Shown piece after piece: positions 33,287-40,952 of a stretch of 42,675 nt of DNA. The stretch is taken from the NCBI GenBank assembly GCA_025456345.1, contig JALOKU010000020.1, positions 1 through 42,675 of the forward strand. The letters are read 5' to 3'. Every line of letters starts with the position of its first letter. Position 1 is the first letter of the stretch. The position numbers were made by a program, and so were the translations under genes. Source of the DNA: Vicinamibacterales bacterium (lineage in GTDB: Bacteria > Acidobacteriota > Vicinamibacteria > Vicinamibacterales > JAKQTR01). The notes beneath the pieces were generated by a model. The model did no database searches and was not told where the DNA came from. It saw nothing but the letters and a program-made list of their open reading frames with translations.

Positions 33287-33587
33287 CGCGCCAGACGAGG
33301 CACTGCAGGATCGGTATCATAACCTGCGTGAAGGGGCCCGGCAGGGCCGCGAGAACGGGTCATGAACCCACCTGCACTCCTTTGACGCCGCAGACGCCCT
33401 TCAAGTCTCGCGGAGGCCTCGGTCGTCAGGGATTCCCGCCGGCGCTCGACCTCTCCACGCGGGTCGAGATCGTCCGGCCGGATGCGTGCCCCATCCGGCT
33501 GGACTCCGGCCAGGAGCTCGTGGAGCGGGCCGAGGACCGGGCGCGGCCCATCGGCGTCTAAAGAGCGTGAGGCCGGCGCTTCGACCG

Positions 33588-33593
33588 TATAAT
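33588..33593 (+). promoter_or_regulatory. Consensus -10 box of the VWFA-related gene
   Basis: A perfect TATAAT about 95 nt upstream of the GTG at 33689. The sequence 17 nt upstream (GCGTGA) is a weak -35, so activity may need an activator. Confidence 0.45.
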
Positions 33594-33688
33594 CGAGAGA
33601 GTCGCTCCGCTGCCAGCGCCGAGCCTGTCCCAGTTGCCATGGAAGAGCCGCGGGTCCTGCTCCGCGCCCTTCGCTGAAGAGAGCCGCC

Positions 33689-35833
33689 GTGTACCGAAAA
33701 TCTTCCGTCGCCGTTGCGCTCCTGCTGTCGTCGGTGATGCTCGCTGGCCAGCAGGCGCCGCCCCCGGTGCCGTCTGCCCCGACCGGGCAGCCCGATCCCC
33801 AGATGCCGCCGATCACGTTCCGGTCGGAGGTGAACTACGTCGAGGTGGATGCGGTCGTCAAGGACGCGCAGGGGAACTTCGTCCGCGACCTTCGCCAGGG
33901 AGACTTCCAGGTCCTCGAGGACGGCGTGCCGCAGGCGGTCACGGCCTTCTCGCTCATCGACATTCCGGTCACCCTTTCGGAGCGGGCGCTGTTCCTGCCC
34001 GCCGACATCGAGCCCGACGTCCGGTCGAATGCCACCGGGCCCGACGGGCGGCTGTACGTGCTGCTGCTCGACGACATCAACACGGGCCCGATGCGCACGA
34101 ATCGCGTGCGGGTCGCCGCCAGGCAGTTCATCGAGCGCAACATGGGCGCGAACGATCTGGCGGCGGTCGTGCAGACCAGCGGCCGCACCGACGCCACCCA
34201 GGACTTCACGAACAGCCGCCGCCTGCTCACACAGGCCGTCGACAAGTTCATGGGGCGCAAGCTGCGGTCCGCCGCCCTGAACAAGCTCGACAGCTACAAC
34301 ATGACGAGGGGATCGGGCATGGGCACGAGCGTGGCCGACCCGGAGCAGGCGGAGCGCCTGTACAAGGCCGAGTCGGTACTGCTGACCATCGGGAGCCTCG
34401 CCGACTGGCTGGCGGGCATCCATGGCCGGCGGAAGGCTGTCGTGTTCTTCAGTGAAGGCATCGACTACAACATCTGGGACATGATGGGCTCCGCCGGGAC
34501 ATCGGGGATCGCGCCCGACAGCGTCCGGCGCGGCGACGGCACGATTCTGTTCAGCCGCGCGCAGGATGCCATTGCCGCCGCCACCCGGGCCAACGTCAAC
34601 ATCTACGCCATCGATCCGCGCGGGCTCAGCACGGGCGCCGAAGACTCGATCGAGATGAGCGGGTTGCCCATTGACGCAGAATCGGTGGGCCTCGGTGCCT
34701 CCGCGCTCCAGGACGAACTCCGGGACCAGCAGCAGAGCCTGCGCACGCTCGCCGAGGAAACGGGCGGGTTCGCGTCGGTGTCGAGCAATGACTTCTCGAA
34801 CGCCTTCCGGCGGATCGTCGACGAGAACAGCTCGTACTACGTGCTGGGCTACTACCCGACCAACGACCGGCGCGACGGGCGCTTCCGGCGAATCGAGGTG
34901 CGGCTGAAGCGGCCCGGGCTCGCCGTGGTCGCCCGAAAGGGGTACGGTGCCCCCAAGGGCAAGGCGGCGGCCGAGAAGAAGGCCGAGACCAGCGCTGCGA
35001 CGTCGAAGGAGCTGCGCGATGCGCTCAACAGCCCCCTCCAGATGTCGGGCCTGAAGCTCGCCTTCTTCGCCGCGCCGATGAAAGGACCGTCCCGCAAGGC
35101 CGCCATCGCGCTGGTGACCGAGTTCCTGGGCAGGGAGTTCGCCTTCACCGAGAAGGACGGCAAGTACCTCAACACGCTCGAAATGTCTTACATGGCCCTC
35201 GACAAGCAGGGGAAGGTGGCCGACGGCAAGCGCGACGCCGTGGCGCTGTCGTTCAAGCCCGAGACCTACAGGCGCGTGCTCGAGTCCGGCATGCGCGTGC
35301 AGTCGCGGCTGGAACTGCCGCCGGGAAGCTACCAGTTGCGGGTCGCGGTGCGGGAGAGCGGCGGCAGGACCGGTTCGGTCTTCTACGACCTGTTCGTGCC
35401 CGATTTCGCGAAGGACCCGCTCAGCATCAGCGGCATCGTCGTGACATCGACGGCTGCCGGCGCGGTGCCCACCGCCGGCGCCATTGCCGAGCTCGGCGAC
35501 GCGCTGAAGACGCCGCCTACGACGTCGCGCGTCTTCTCGAGCGCCGACGAGCTGGCGGTGCTCGCCGAGGTGTACGACAACCAGGGCGCGCTGTCGCACT
35601 CGGTGGACATCGCGGCCACGCTCAAGGCGGAAGGCCGGGTGCAGGTCTTCTCGAATTCCGAGACGCGCTCGAGCAAGGAGCTCGGCGGCGCCAGCGGGGG
35701 GTACGGCTACACGAACCGCATCCCGCTGAAAGGACTCGCGCCGGGCCTCTACGTCCTCACCATCGAGGCCAGGTCCACCTTGGGCGGGACCGCCAAGGTC
35801 TCCCGCGACGTGCAGCTTCGAATTGTGCCCTGA
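33689..35833 (+). CDS. Exported VWFA-related 'Acidobacterial domain' protein
   Basis: 714 residues from GTG 33689 with an AAGAGAG ribosome binding site. A signal peptide (about 5-20, ending LAGQQ) is followed by a Pro-rich stretch and FRSEVNYVEVDAVVKDAQGNFVRDLRQGDFQVLEDGVPQAV in overlapping segments, the typical opening of VWFA-related Acidobacterial-domain proteins (the TIGR03436 kind). The VWA-like fold runs to about residue 400 (LYVLLLDDINTGPMRT, GRRKAVVFFSEGIDYN, NVNIYAIDPRGLST, YYVLGYYPTNDRRDGRFRRIEVRLKRPG). The MIDAS motif DxSxS is degenerate (DDINT), so metal-dependent adhesion is doubtful. A further 300 residues form beta-rich domains. Function in Acidobacteria is unknown; the family is strongly expanded there. 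It has its own promoter and terminator. Confidence 0.9.
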   Translation: MYRKSSVAVALLLSSVMLAGQQAPPPVPSAPTGQPDPQMPPITFRSEVNYVEVDAVVKDAQGNFVRDLRQGDFQVLEDGVPQAVTAFSLIDIPVTLSERALFLPADIEPDVRSNATGPDGRLYVLLLDDINTGPMRTNRVRVAARQFIERNMGANDLAAVVQTSGRTDATQDFTNSRRLLTQAVDKFMGRKLRSAALNKLDSYNMTRGSGMGTSVADPEQAERLYKAESVLLTIGSLADWLAGIHGRRKAVVFFSEGIDYNIWDMMGSAGTSGIAPDSVRRGDGTILFSRAQDAIAAATRANVNIYAIDPRGLSTGAEDSIEMSGLPIDAESVGLGASALQDELRDQQQSLRTLAEETGGFASVSSNDFSNAFRRIVDENSSYYVLGYYPTNDRRDGRFRRIEVRLKRPGLAVVARKGYGAPKGKAAAEKKAETSAATSKELRDALNSPLQMSGLKLAFFAAPMKGPSRKAAIALVTEFLGREFAFTEKDGKYLNTLEMSYMALDKQGKVADGKRDAVALSFKPETYRRVLESGMRVQSRLELPPGSYQLRVAVRESGGRTGSVFYDLFVPDFAKDPLSISGIVVTSTAAGAVPTAGAIAELGDALKTPPTTSRVFSSADELAVLAEVYDNQGALSHSVDIAATLKAEGRVQVFSNSETRSSKELGGASGGYGYTNRIPLKGLAPGLYVLTIEARSTLGGTAKVSRDVQLRIVP

Positions 35834-35849
35834 GGCGTGCGAGAGGGAA

Positions 35850-35886
35850 GCGCCGGCCCCGCTAGGGGACCGGCGCCCGTCGTTTT
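35850..35886 (+). terminator. Terminator after the VWFA-related gene
   Basis: An 11-bp GC-rich stem (35850-35860 with 35865-35876, one bulged A) with a GCTA loop, followed six bases later by TTTT (35883-35886). It lies 17 nt after the stop and between convergent genes. Confidence 0.6.
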
Positions 35887-35902
35887 GGGGGGACCGGCCG
35901 GA

Positions 35903-36316
35903 CTAGAACGCCTTCATCGCCTTCGTTCGGATCTTCCCGTTCGCATGGCTGAAGGTGTAACTGTTCCGGTTCATCTTGGGGTCTTTGGGCGTCTCGAGCT
36001 TCAGCTCGGCCACCTCGCCCGGCTGCAGCGGCTTCTGGAGCCGGTCCTTCGACCCGGTCACCGGATTGCCGTCCTTGTCGTACCAGAACTCCTCCACCTT
36101 CAGGCCGGCAATCGAACCCGTCGTCGACAGGTTCTTCACCTTGATGGTCGTCCGGACAATGCCGGCCTTGTGGTCAACCGCCGTGACGGGCTTCAGGTAC
36201 CCGATCTCGGCGTCGCCGCGAATCGGCGTGGCCATCTTCGTCTGGGCCAGGAGTGAGGCGGCACCGATGGCCACGACTGCAACAATCGTCATTACAACCT
36301 TGACTAGGCGCGTCAT
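35903..36316 (-). CDS. Small exported protein of unknown function
   Basis: 137 residues from ATG 36316, with GGAGG 5 nt upstream; the frame is open further but lacks a better start. The signal peptide (LVKVVMTIVAVVAIGAASLLAQ) is clear. The mature part of about 112 residues reads as a beta-sandwich: GYLKPVTAVDHKAGIVRTTIKVKNLSTTGSIAGLKVEEFWYDKDGNPVTG, in pieces resembling FxLYD-type or similar 'additional residues on transport' domains, then LQPGEVAELKLETPKDP and SYTFSHANGKIRTKAMKAF. The pattern 'KVKNLSxxGSIAGLKVEEFWYDxxGNPV' suggests an Ig-like domain for protein or envelope interactions. I do not recognise a named family. It converges with the VWFA-related gene and follows the zinc-ribbon gene by 52 nt. 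Confidence 0.8.
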   Translation of the reverse strand: MTRLVKVVMTIVAVVAIGAASLLAQTKMATPIRGDAEIGYLKPVTAVDHKAGIVRTTIKVKNLSTTGSIAGLKVEEFWYDKDGNPVTGSKDRLQKPLQPGEVAELKLETPKDPKMNRNSYTFSHANGKIRTKAMKAF

Positions 36317-36368
36317 ACACCCTCCAGGGGGCCAATAAGACCGTGCAGGTCCGCGATAACCGGCAGGA

Positions 36369-36830
36369 TTATACCTCACCATTCCATTCTTCGGGCTCCG
36401 GAGTTGCCGACCGGTGTACCTCGAGGTGCCACTTGCCCCCGCCCCAGGGCTCGATGACCTCGGTGACGATGACATCCACCAGGAGTTCGGCGAACGACCG
36501 GACCTCGGGGTCGCTCTCGAGATGATAGGCCTGGTCGTCCCACGAGAAGGAGGGGTAGAGCGACAGCGTGAGGAACAGGTCGTACCCGTCGTCGATGACG
36601 ATGAGCTGGCCGCAGGGGCGCTTGAGCGTCGAGTGGTAGATGAGGTACTTCTCAGCGCTCTGGGCGCGAATGTAGCGCTTCAGCGCGAATTCCTTGGCGA
36701 CGATTTCCTCGACGGCGATCTTCTTGTCCCAGCAGTCCGGGCAGTACCGCTCGTCGCCGCGAGGTTCGGACACGTCTTTGGACCCGCACAGCGCGCACTT
36801 CGGACGATCAGCATTCTTCTTCGACGACAT
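36369..36830 (-). CDS. Zinc-ribbon protein of unknown function
   Basis: 153 residues from ATG 36830 (AGGA about 9 nt upstream; a GTG lies one codon before). The N-terminus holds a four-Cys zinc ribbon, CALCGSKDV ... RYCPDCWDKK. The remaining part is a mixed alpha/beta domain (AVEEIVAKEFALKRYIRAQS, GQLIVIDDGYDLFLTLSLYPSFSWDDQAYHLESDPEV, LLVDVIVTEVIEPWGGGKWHLEVHR) without membrane segments, so it is cytoplasmic. I do not recognise the family; the ribbon could bind nucleic acid or a protein partner. Its upstream region is repeat element B, shared with the divergent VOC gene. Confidence 0.82.
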   Translation of the reverse strand: MSSKKNADRPKCALCGSKDVSEPRGDERYCPDCWDKKIAVEEIVAKEFALKRYIRAQSAEKYLIYHSTLKRPCGQLIVIDDGYDLFLTLSLYPSFSWDDQAYHLESDPEVRSFAELLVDVIVTEVIEPWGGGKWHLEVHRSATPEPEEWNGEV

Positions 36831-36860
36831 CACGGAGATCCTATCATCTCCGCATCCACC

Positions 36861-37012
36861 CAGGCGCTGGGGGCTAGGCGCTCGTCGGACGCGGCTCTCG
36901 CGGCGTGAAGGGGCCGACTGGCGCGACCTGTGGGCTGACTAGCGCCTAGCCCCAGGCGCCTAGCCCCAGGCGCCTAGCCCCTGGCGCCTAGCCCCTAGCG
37001 CCTAGCCCCTAG
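36861..37012. repeat. Heptamer repeat element B with inverted arms and core
   Basis: Left arm (36861-36884) has GGCGCTG, GGGGCTA, GGCGCTC. The core starts at 36884 with GTCGGACGCGGC and matches the element A core at 25 of the first 33 positions. The right arm (36943-37012) is ten heptamers alternating strictly between CGCCTAG and a CCCC-unit (CCCCAGG, CCCCAGG, CCCCTGG, CCCCTAG, CCCCTAG), that is five copies of a 14-nt unit. It fills the divergent gap between the zinc-ribbon and VOC genes, ending 12 nt before the VOC ATG. Confidence 0.88.
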
Positions 37013-37024
37013 TACTATGTACGT

Positions 37025-37429
37025 ATGCCCCGCCCAGCCCATCTCGGCCTCCGGCATCTGGCCCTCAACGTCCGCCGCATGGCGGAGATGAAGGCGTTCT
37101 ACGTGGACGTGCTCGGTTTCCGGGTGGAGTGGGAGCCCGATCCGCAGAACGTCTATCTGACGTCGGGGCGCGACAATCTGGCGCTGCACGAGGCGGACGC
37201 CGTGCAGGGGAACGCGCAGGCGGGGCAGGGCGCGTTGGACCACCTCGGGATGATTGTCGCCTCGGCGGAACTGGTGGACCAGTGGGCGGCGTTTCTCGAG
37301 TCGACGGGCGTCGCCCTCGACATGCGGCCGAAGACGCACCGCGACGGCGCGCGCTCCTGCTACTTCCGCGATCCGGACGGCAACCGCGTCCAGATCATCC
37401 ACCACCCGCCCATCAGCAACCGGCTGTGA
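37025..37429 (+). CDS. VOC-family (glyoxalase/bleomycin resistance/dioxygenase) protein
   Basis: 134 residues with two beta-alpha-beta-beta-beta modules: HLGLRHLALNVRRMAEMKAFYVDVLGFRVEWEPD with LALHEAD, then LDHLGMIVASAELVDQWAAFLESTGV with YFRDPDGNRVQIIHHP. Metal ligands of the fold are His in RHLAL, Glu in LHEAD and His in LDHLG; the fourth position, often Glu, is Gln in GNRVQII. Such proteins range from glyoxalases to isomerases and dioxygenases, and substrate cannot be told. The ATG at 37025 has no Shine-Dalgarno, and a TACTAT box ends 7 nt before it, so the message may be leaderless. Repeat element B lies directly upstream, and a REP-like palindrome follows the stop. Confidence 0.88.
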   Translation: MPRPAHLGLRHLALNVRRMAEMKAFYVDVLGFRVEWEPDPQNVYLTSGRDNLALHEADAVQGNAQAGQGALDHLGMIVASAELVDQWAAFLESTGVALDMRPKTHRDGARSCYFRDPDGNRVQIIHHPPISNRL

Positions 37430-37433
37430 ATGG

Positions 37434-37475
37434 AGTGGGGTCAGACACCATCGCTGAGTGGTGTCTGACCCCATT
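37434..37475. repeat. REP-like 17-bp palindrome, likely bidirectional terminator
   Basis: AGTGGGGTCAGACACCA (37434-37450) and TGGTGTCTGACCCCATT (37459-37475) are inverted repeats (16 Watson-Crick pairs and one G-U) around an 8-nt loop. It sits 5 nt after the VOC stop and 40 nt from the stop of the convergent phosphorylase gene. GGGGTCAGACACC-type palindromes recur in other bacterial genomes as REP elements, as I recall. Confidence 0.8.
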
Positions 37476-37515
37476 CGTCAGCATGCCGCCCGGAGACGAG
37501 GGGTGCCCCCCGCCG

Positions 37516-39666
37516 TCAGTCGCCCAGTCCGACGCGCGTCGCTGCCGCGATTGCCGGGGAGTACAACTCGTCCACGTACTGTTTCATCATGCGCCGCGTC
37601 GTGAACATGGGCATGACGGTCCGGATCGCTTCCTTCACCGTGCGGAGCCACACGCGCGGGACGTCGTGAGCGTCGCGGTCGTAGAACATCGGGACGACCT
37701 GCTGCTCGAGCAGGGCATAGAGCGCATCCGCGTCGGCGTCGTCGACCTCGTCGTGGTTGCCGCCTGACCGCCCGCCGTCGATCAGCCAGCCGTTGGAGCC
37801 GCTGAACCCCTCGGCCCACCAGCCGTCGCCGATGCTCAGGTGCGGCACGCCGTTGATGGAGGCCTTCATGCCGCTGGTGCCGCTCGCCTCGAGCGGCTTG
37901 CGCGGATTGTTCAGCCAGACGTCGCAGCCGTGCACGAGGTACTGCGCCACGTGCAGGTCGTAGTCGTCGACAAACGCCACCCGGCCGCCGTACGCCGGGT
38001 CGCTCGCGCGGCGGTAGACCTGCTGCAGGTGGCGCTTGCCATCCTCATCTGCCGGGTGCGCCTTGCCGGCGAACACAATCTGGACCGGGCGCCGCAACGC
38101 CGAGAGGATGGCCGCGAGGCGCGCGGGGTTCCGGAAGATCAAGTCCGGCCGCTTGTACGCGGTGAAGCGGCGGGCGAACCCGATGGTCAGCGCCGTCGGG
38201 TCGAGCAGCGTCCCGATGGCGACCGCCTGGGCGCCGCTCACACGGTCCGTCGTCCAGCGCTCGCGCGCGCGGTCCCGGATGACGCGGAACAGGTCGTTGC
38301 GCATGGCCATCCGGACGTTCCAGAGATCCTCGTCCGGGATGTCGAGCACGCGGTCCCAGAATTCAGGCTCGTCGATCCGGGCGCGCCACTCGGTTCCGAG
38401 GAACTGGTCGAAGAGTTTGCCCATGTGGGCGGCAATCCACGTGTTGGCATGGACGCCGTTGGTGACCGCCTTGATCGGCAGGGCCTCCCTGGGCGTGCCC
38501 GGCCAGAGCGAGGTGAACATGCTCCGCGTCACCTCGCCGTGGAGCTGGCTCACGGCGTTGACGCCGGCGGCCGTGCGCATGGCGAGGGCGGTCATGTTGA
38601 ACTGGGTCCCCATGCCGTTGTCGTGCGCGCCGAGCGCCATGAAGCGCTCGCGGTGCTCGCCCAAGCCGCCCCAGGCTCCGGCCATGTGCGTCTCGACCAG
38701 CGGGAACGGGAAGGCGTCATGGCCGGCCGGTACCGGCGTGTGCGTCGTGAACACCGTGGAGGCGCGGACATACGCCAGCGCGCTGTCGAAGGAGGCGCCC
38801 TGCTCGATGTGGTCCCAGATGCGCTGCAGCGTGACGAAGGCCGCGTGCCCTTCGTTCAGGTGCCACACCGAGGGCTCGATGCCCATCGCCTTGAGCGCCC
38901 TGACGCCTCCAAGGCCGAGGACGATCTCCTGCTGGAGGCGCAGATCCTGGTTGCCGCCGTACAGCCGCGCCGACAGGCCCCGGTCCCACGGCGCGTTCTC
39001 CTCGATGTCGGTGTCGAGCAGGAAGAGCCGCACTTTGCCGGCGCGGACCTGCCATACCGCCGCGTGCACGGTCCGCGTGCCGAGCGGCACCGAGACGATG
39101 CACCGCGATCCGTCGGGATGGATGGCGGGCCTCGTCGGGGTGTCGTTCCAGTTCAGAATCTCGTAGGTTTCTTCCTGCCAGCCGTCGGCCGTGACTCGCT
39201 GGTGGAAATACCCCTGCGGATACATGAACCCGACGCCGACAAACGGCATGCCGAGGTCGCTGGCTTCCTTGCAGAAATCCCCGGCCAGGACCCCGAGGCC
39301 GCCTGCGTAGATGGGCAGCGACTGGTGCAGCGCGAACTCGGCCGAGAAGTAGGCGATCGTCGACTTCGCCGCGTCGGCGTGCGTCTGGCTCCACCAGGAG
39401 TCGTGCGACGCGCGCGCCGCACGATGGTCCCTGAGGGCGTCGTCATACAGCGCGAGAAACGCCCGGTCGTGGCTGATCGCGTCGAGCCGCTCCTGCGAGA
39501 TTTGCCGAAGCATCGACACCGGGTTGTGGGCCGTCGAGCGCCAGAGCGTATAGTCCAGCCGGCGGAAGAGGTCGCGGGCGCGATAGTGCCAGCTCCACCA
39601 CAAGTCCGACGCGAGCTCGCCGAGGTCCTTGATTCTGTCGGGCAGTCCTGGAAACGAAGCGGTCAT
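37516..39666 (-). CDS. glgP: Alpha-glucan (glycogen/maltodextrin) phosphorylase, short GT35 type
   Basis: 716 residues from ATG 39666. It releases glucose-1-phosphate from alpha-1,4-glucans using pyridoxal phosphate. Start DLGELASDLWWSWHYRARDLFRRLD and the middle parts (STIAYFSAEFALHQSLPIYAGGLGVLAGD in pieces, WHLNEGHAAFV, VFTTHTPVPAGHDAF, VTNGVHANTW) are typical of the alpha-glucan phosphorylase subgroup (TIGR02094 kind), distinct from the longer E. coli GlgP/MalP. The phosphate/PLP region is KPLEASGTSGMKASINGVPHLS with the cofactor Lys in GTSGMKA. It stands alone on its strand; other glycogen genes are not in the window. Confidence 0.93.
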   Translation of the reverse strand: MTASFPGLPDRIKDLGELASDLWWSWHYRARDLFRRLDYTLWRSTAHNPVSMLRQISQERLDAISHDRAFLALYDDALRDHRAARASHDSWWSQTHADAAKSTIAYFSAEFALHQSLPIYAGGLGVLAGDFCKEASDLGMPFVGVGFMYPQGYFHQRVTADGWQEETYEILNWNDTPTRPAIHPDGSRCIVSVPLGTRTVHAAVWQVRAGKVRLFLLDTDIEENAPWDRGLSARLYGGNQDLRLQQEIVLGLGGVRALKAMGIEPSVWHLNEGHAAFVTLQRIWDHIEQGASFDSALAYVRASTVFTTHTPVPAGHDAFPFPLVETHMAGAWGGLGEHRERFMALGAHDNGMGTQFNMTALAMRTAAGVNAVSQLHGEVTRSMFTSLWPGTPREALPIKAVTNGVHANTWIAAHMGKLFDQFLGTEWRARIDEPEFWDRVLDIPDEDLWNVRMAMRNDLFRVIRDRARERWTTDRVSGAQAVAIGTLLDPTALTIGFARRFTAYKRPDLIFRNPARLAAILSALRRPVQIVFAGKAHPADEDGKRHLQQVYRRASDPAYGGRVAFVDDYDLHVAQYLVHGCDVWLNNPRKPLEASGTSGMKASINGVPHLSIGDGWWAEGFSGSNGWLIDGGRSGGNHDEVDDADADALYALLEQQVVPMFYDRDAHDVPRVWLRTVKEAIRTVMPMFTTRRMMKQYVDELYSPAIAAATRVGLGD

Positions 39667-39812
39667 GCCAGTGGGGTCTCCGGTATCGGGTGACGCAAAC
39701 TGCCATCGTACCGGCGGGCGCCGCCCGCCGTCAACGGCAGGCGAGGGGCCGCGTTGTGACCGCCGGCCGGCCCGAGTACAATCGGCGCGTCCGTTCAACG
39801 CTGGAGAGACGC

Positions 39813-40952
39813 ATGACCAAGAGAGTGAACCGCCGCGAGTTCGTGCTGTCAGGTACCGCCGCCGTCGTGGGTGCCGCCTCGCTCAAGGCCGTCGCGGCCG
39901 GGGCGCCGCCGCCGGGCCAGGCCCCGGTCATGATGGTGAAGAAGTCGGTGAAGCCCGTGGTCATCTCGTCGAACAACGGGAACATCTACAAGAACGGCGG
40001 TGACATCACCGGCGTCGCGAAAGCCTTCAACCTGATGATTGGCGGGTCGGACGTGCTCGACGCGCTGATTGCGGGCGTCAACCTCTGCGAACTGGACCCG
40101 GCCGACACGAGCGTCGGCTTCGGCGGCATGCCGAACGCGGACGGCGTGGTCCAGCTGGATTCCTCGTGTATGCACGGGCCGAAGAAGCGTGCCGGCGCGG
40201 TGGCGTGCCTCGAAGGCGTGCGGACACCCTCGCTTGTCGCGAAGGCCGTGATGGAGTCCACCGACCATCACCTCCTCGTCGGCAAGGGGGCGCAGGACTT
40301 CGCGCGCAACATGGGGTTCCCCATCGAGGCCGATCTCAACACCGAGCGCTCGCGCAAGCTGTGGCTCGAGTGGAAGCGCCGCGCCGATCCCGAGCACTAC
40401 CTGGACCCGATCAAACGGTCGGCCGCGTACTACGACGCCGGCCTCCAGATGGTGAAGGACGGGCTCATCGAGTTCGACCATTTCTGGGGCACCATCAACT
40501 GCGACGGCGTGAGCCCGAAGGGCGAGATCTGCGGTGTGACCACGACCAGCGGCCTCGCATGGAAGATCCCGGGCCGTGTCGGCGACTCGCCGATCCTGGG
40601 CGCGGGACTCTATGTCGACGGGGCGATCGGCGCGGCGGGCTCGACCGGGCGCGGCGAGGCGAACCTCTACAACCTCAGCTCGTTCCTCATCGTCGAGAAC
40701 ATGAGGCGCGGGATGGCGCCGAAGGACGCGGGGATGGAGGCGCTGAAGCGCGTCAGGGCCAACACCGTCGAGAAGCGGTTGCTCGCGAAGACGGGCGAGC
40801 CGCTCTTCCAGCTCCAGTTCTACGTCCTGAACGCGAAAGGCGAGTTCGCGGGCGTGTCGCTGTTCCCGTCGAAGTACGCCGTCTGCACGGAGCAAGGGCC
40901 GCAGTCGCTCGACTGCGAGCCGCTCTTTCCGAATCGCCCGGCGCAGGATTAG
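39813..40952 (+). CDS. Tat-exported N4-(beta-N-acetylglucosaminyl)-L-asparaginase-like Ntn hydrolase
   Basis: 379 residues from ATG 39813 (GGAGAG about 6 nt upstream). The N-terminus MTKRVNRREFVLSGTAAVVG carries an RR-x-F-V-L twin-arginine signal, so the folded enzyme is probably exported by TatAC. The body is a glycosylasparaginase/isoaspartyl-peptidase: GFGGMPNADGVVQLDSSCMHG, the self-cleavage site FWG-TINCDGV with the nucleophile Thr227, GVTTTSGLAWKIPGRVGD and PILGAGLYVDG. The residue before the Thr is Gly, as in type 2 asparaginases; glycosylasparaginases usually have Asp. The role may be breaking Asn-linked sugars or isoaspartyl peptides outside the cytoplasm. It overlaps the convergent peptidase gene by 4 nt. 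Confidence 0.92.
   Translation: MTKRVNRREFVLSGTAAVVGAASLKAVAAGAPPPGQAPVMMVKKSVKPVVISSNNGNIYKNGGDITGVAKAFNLMIGGSDVLDALIAGVNLCELDPADTSVGFGGMPNADGVVQLDSSCMHGPKKRAGAVACLEGVRTPSLVAKAVMESTDHHLLVGKGAQDFARNMGFPIEADLNTERSRKLWLEWKRRADPEHYLDPIKRSAAYYDAGLQMVKDGLIEFDHFWGTINCDGVSPKGEICGVTTTSGLAWKIPGRVGDSPILGAGLYVDGAIGAAGSTGRGEANLYNLSSFLIVENMRRGMAPKDAGMEALKRVRANTVEKRLLAKTGEPLFQLQFYVLNAKGEFAGVSLFPSKYAVCTEQGPQSLDCEPLFPNRPAQD

Larger units (their letters stand above)
33197..33688. other. 492-nt intergenic region between htrA and the VWFA-related gene
   Basis: It holds divergent promoter-like boxes: minus-strand TATACT (33286-33281) toward htrA, and plus-strand TATCAT (33315-33320) and TATAAT (33588-33593). 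A GTG at 33328, 7 nt after TATCAT, opens a 77-codon frame ending at 33561 whose second half has strongly GC-rich third positions (residues TRVEIVRPDACPIRLDSGQE); I cannot decide whether it is translated. Nothing else is recognisable. Confidence 0.4.
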
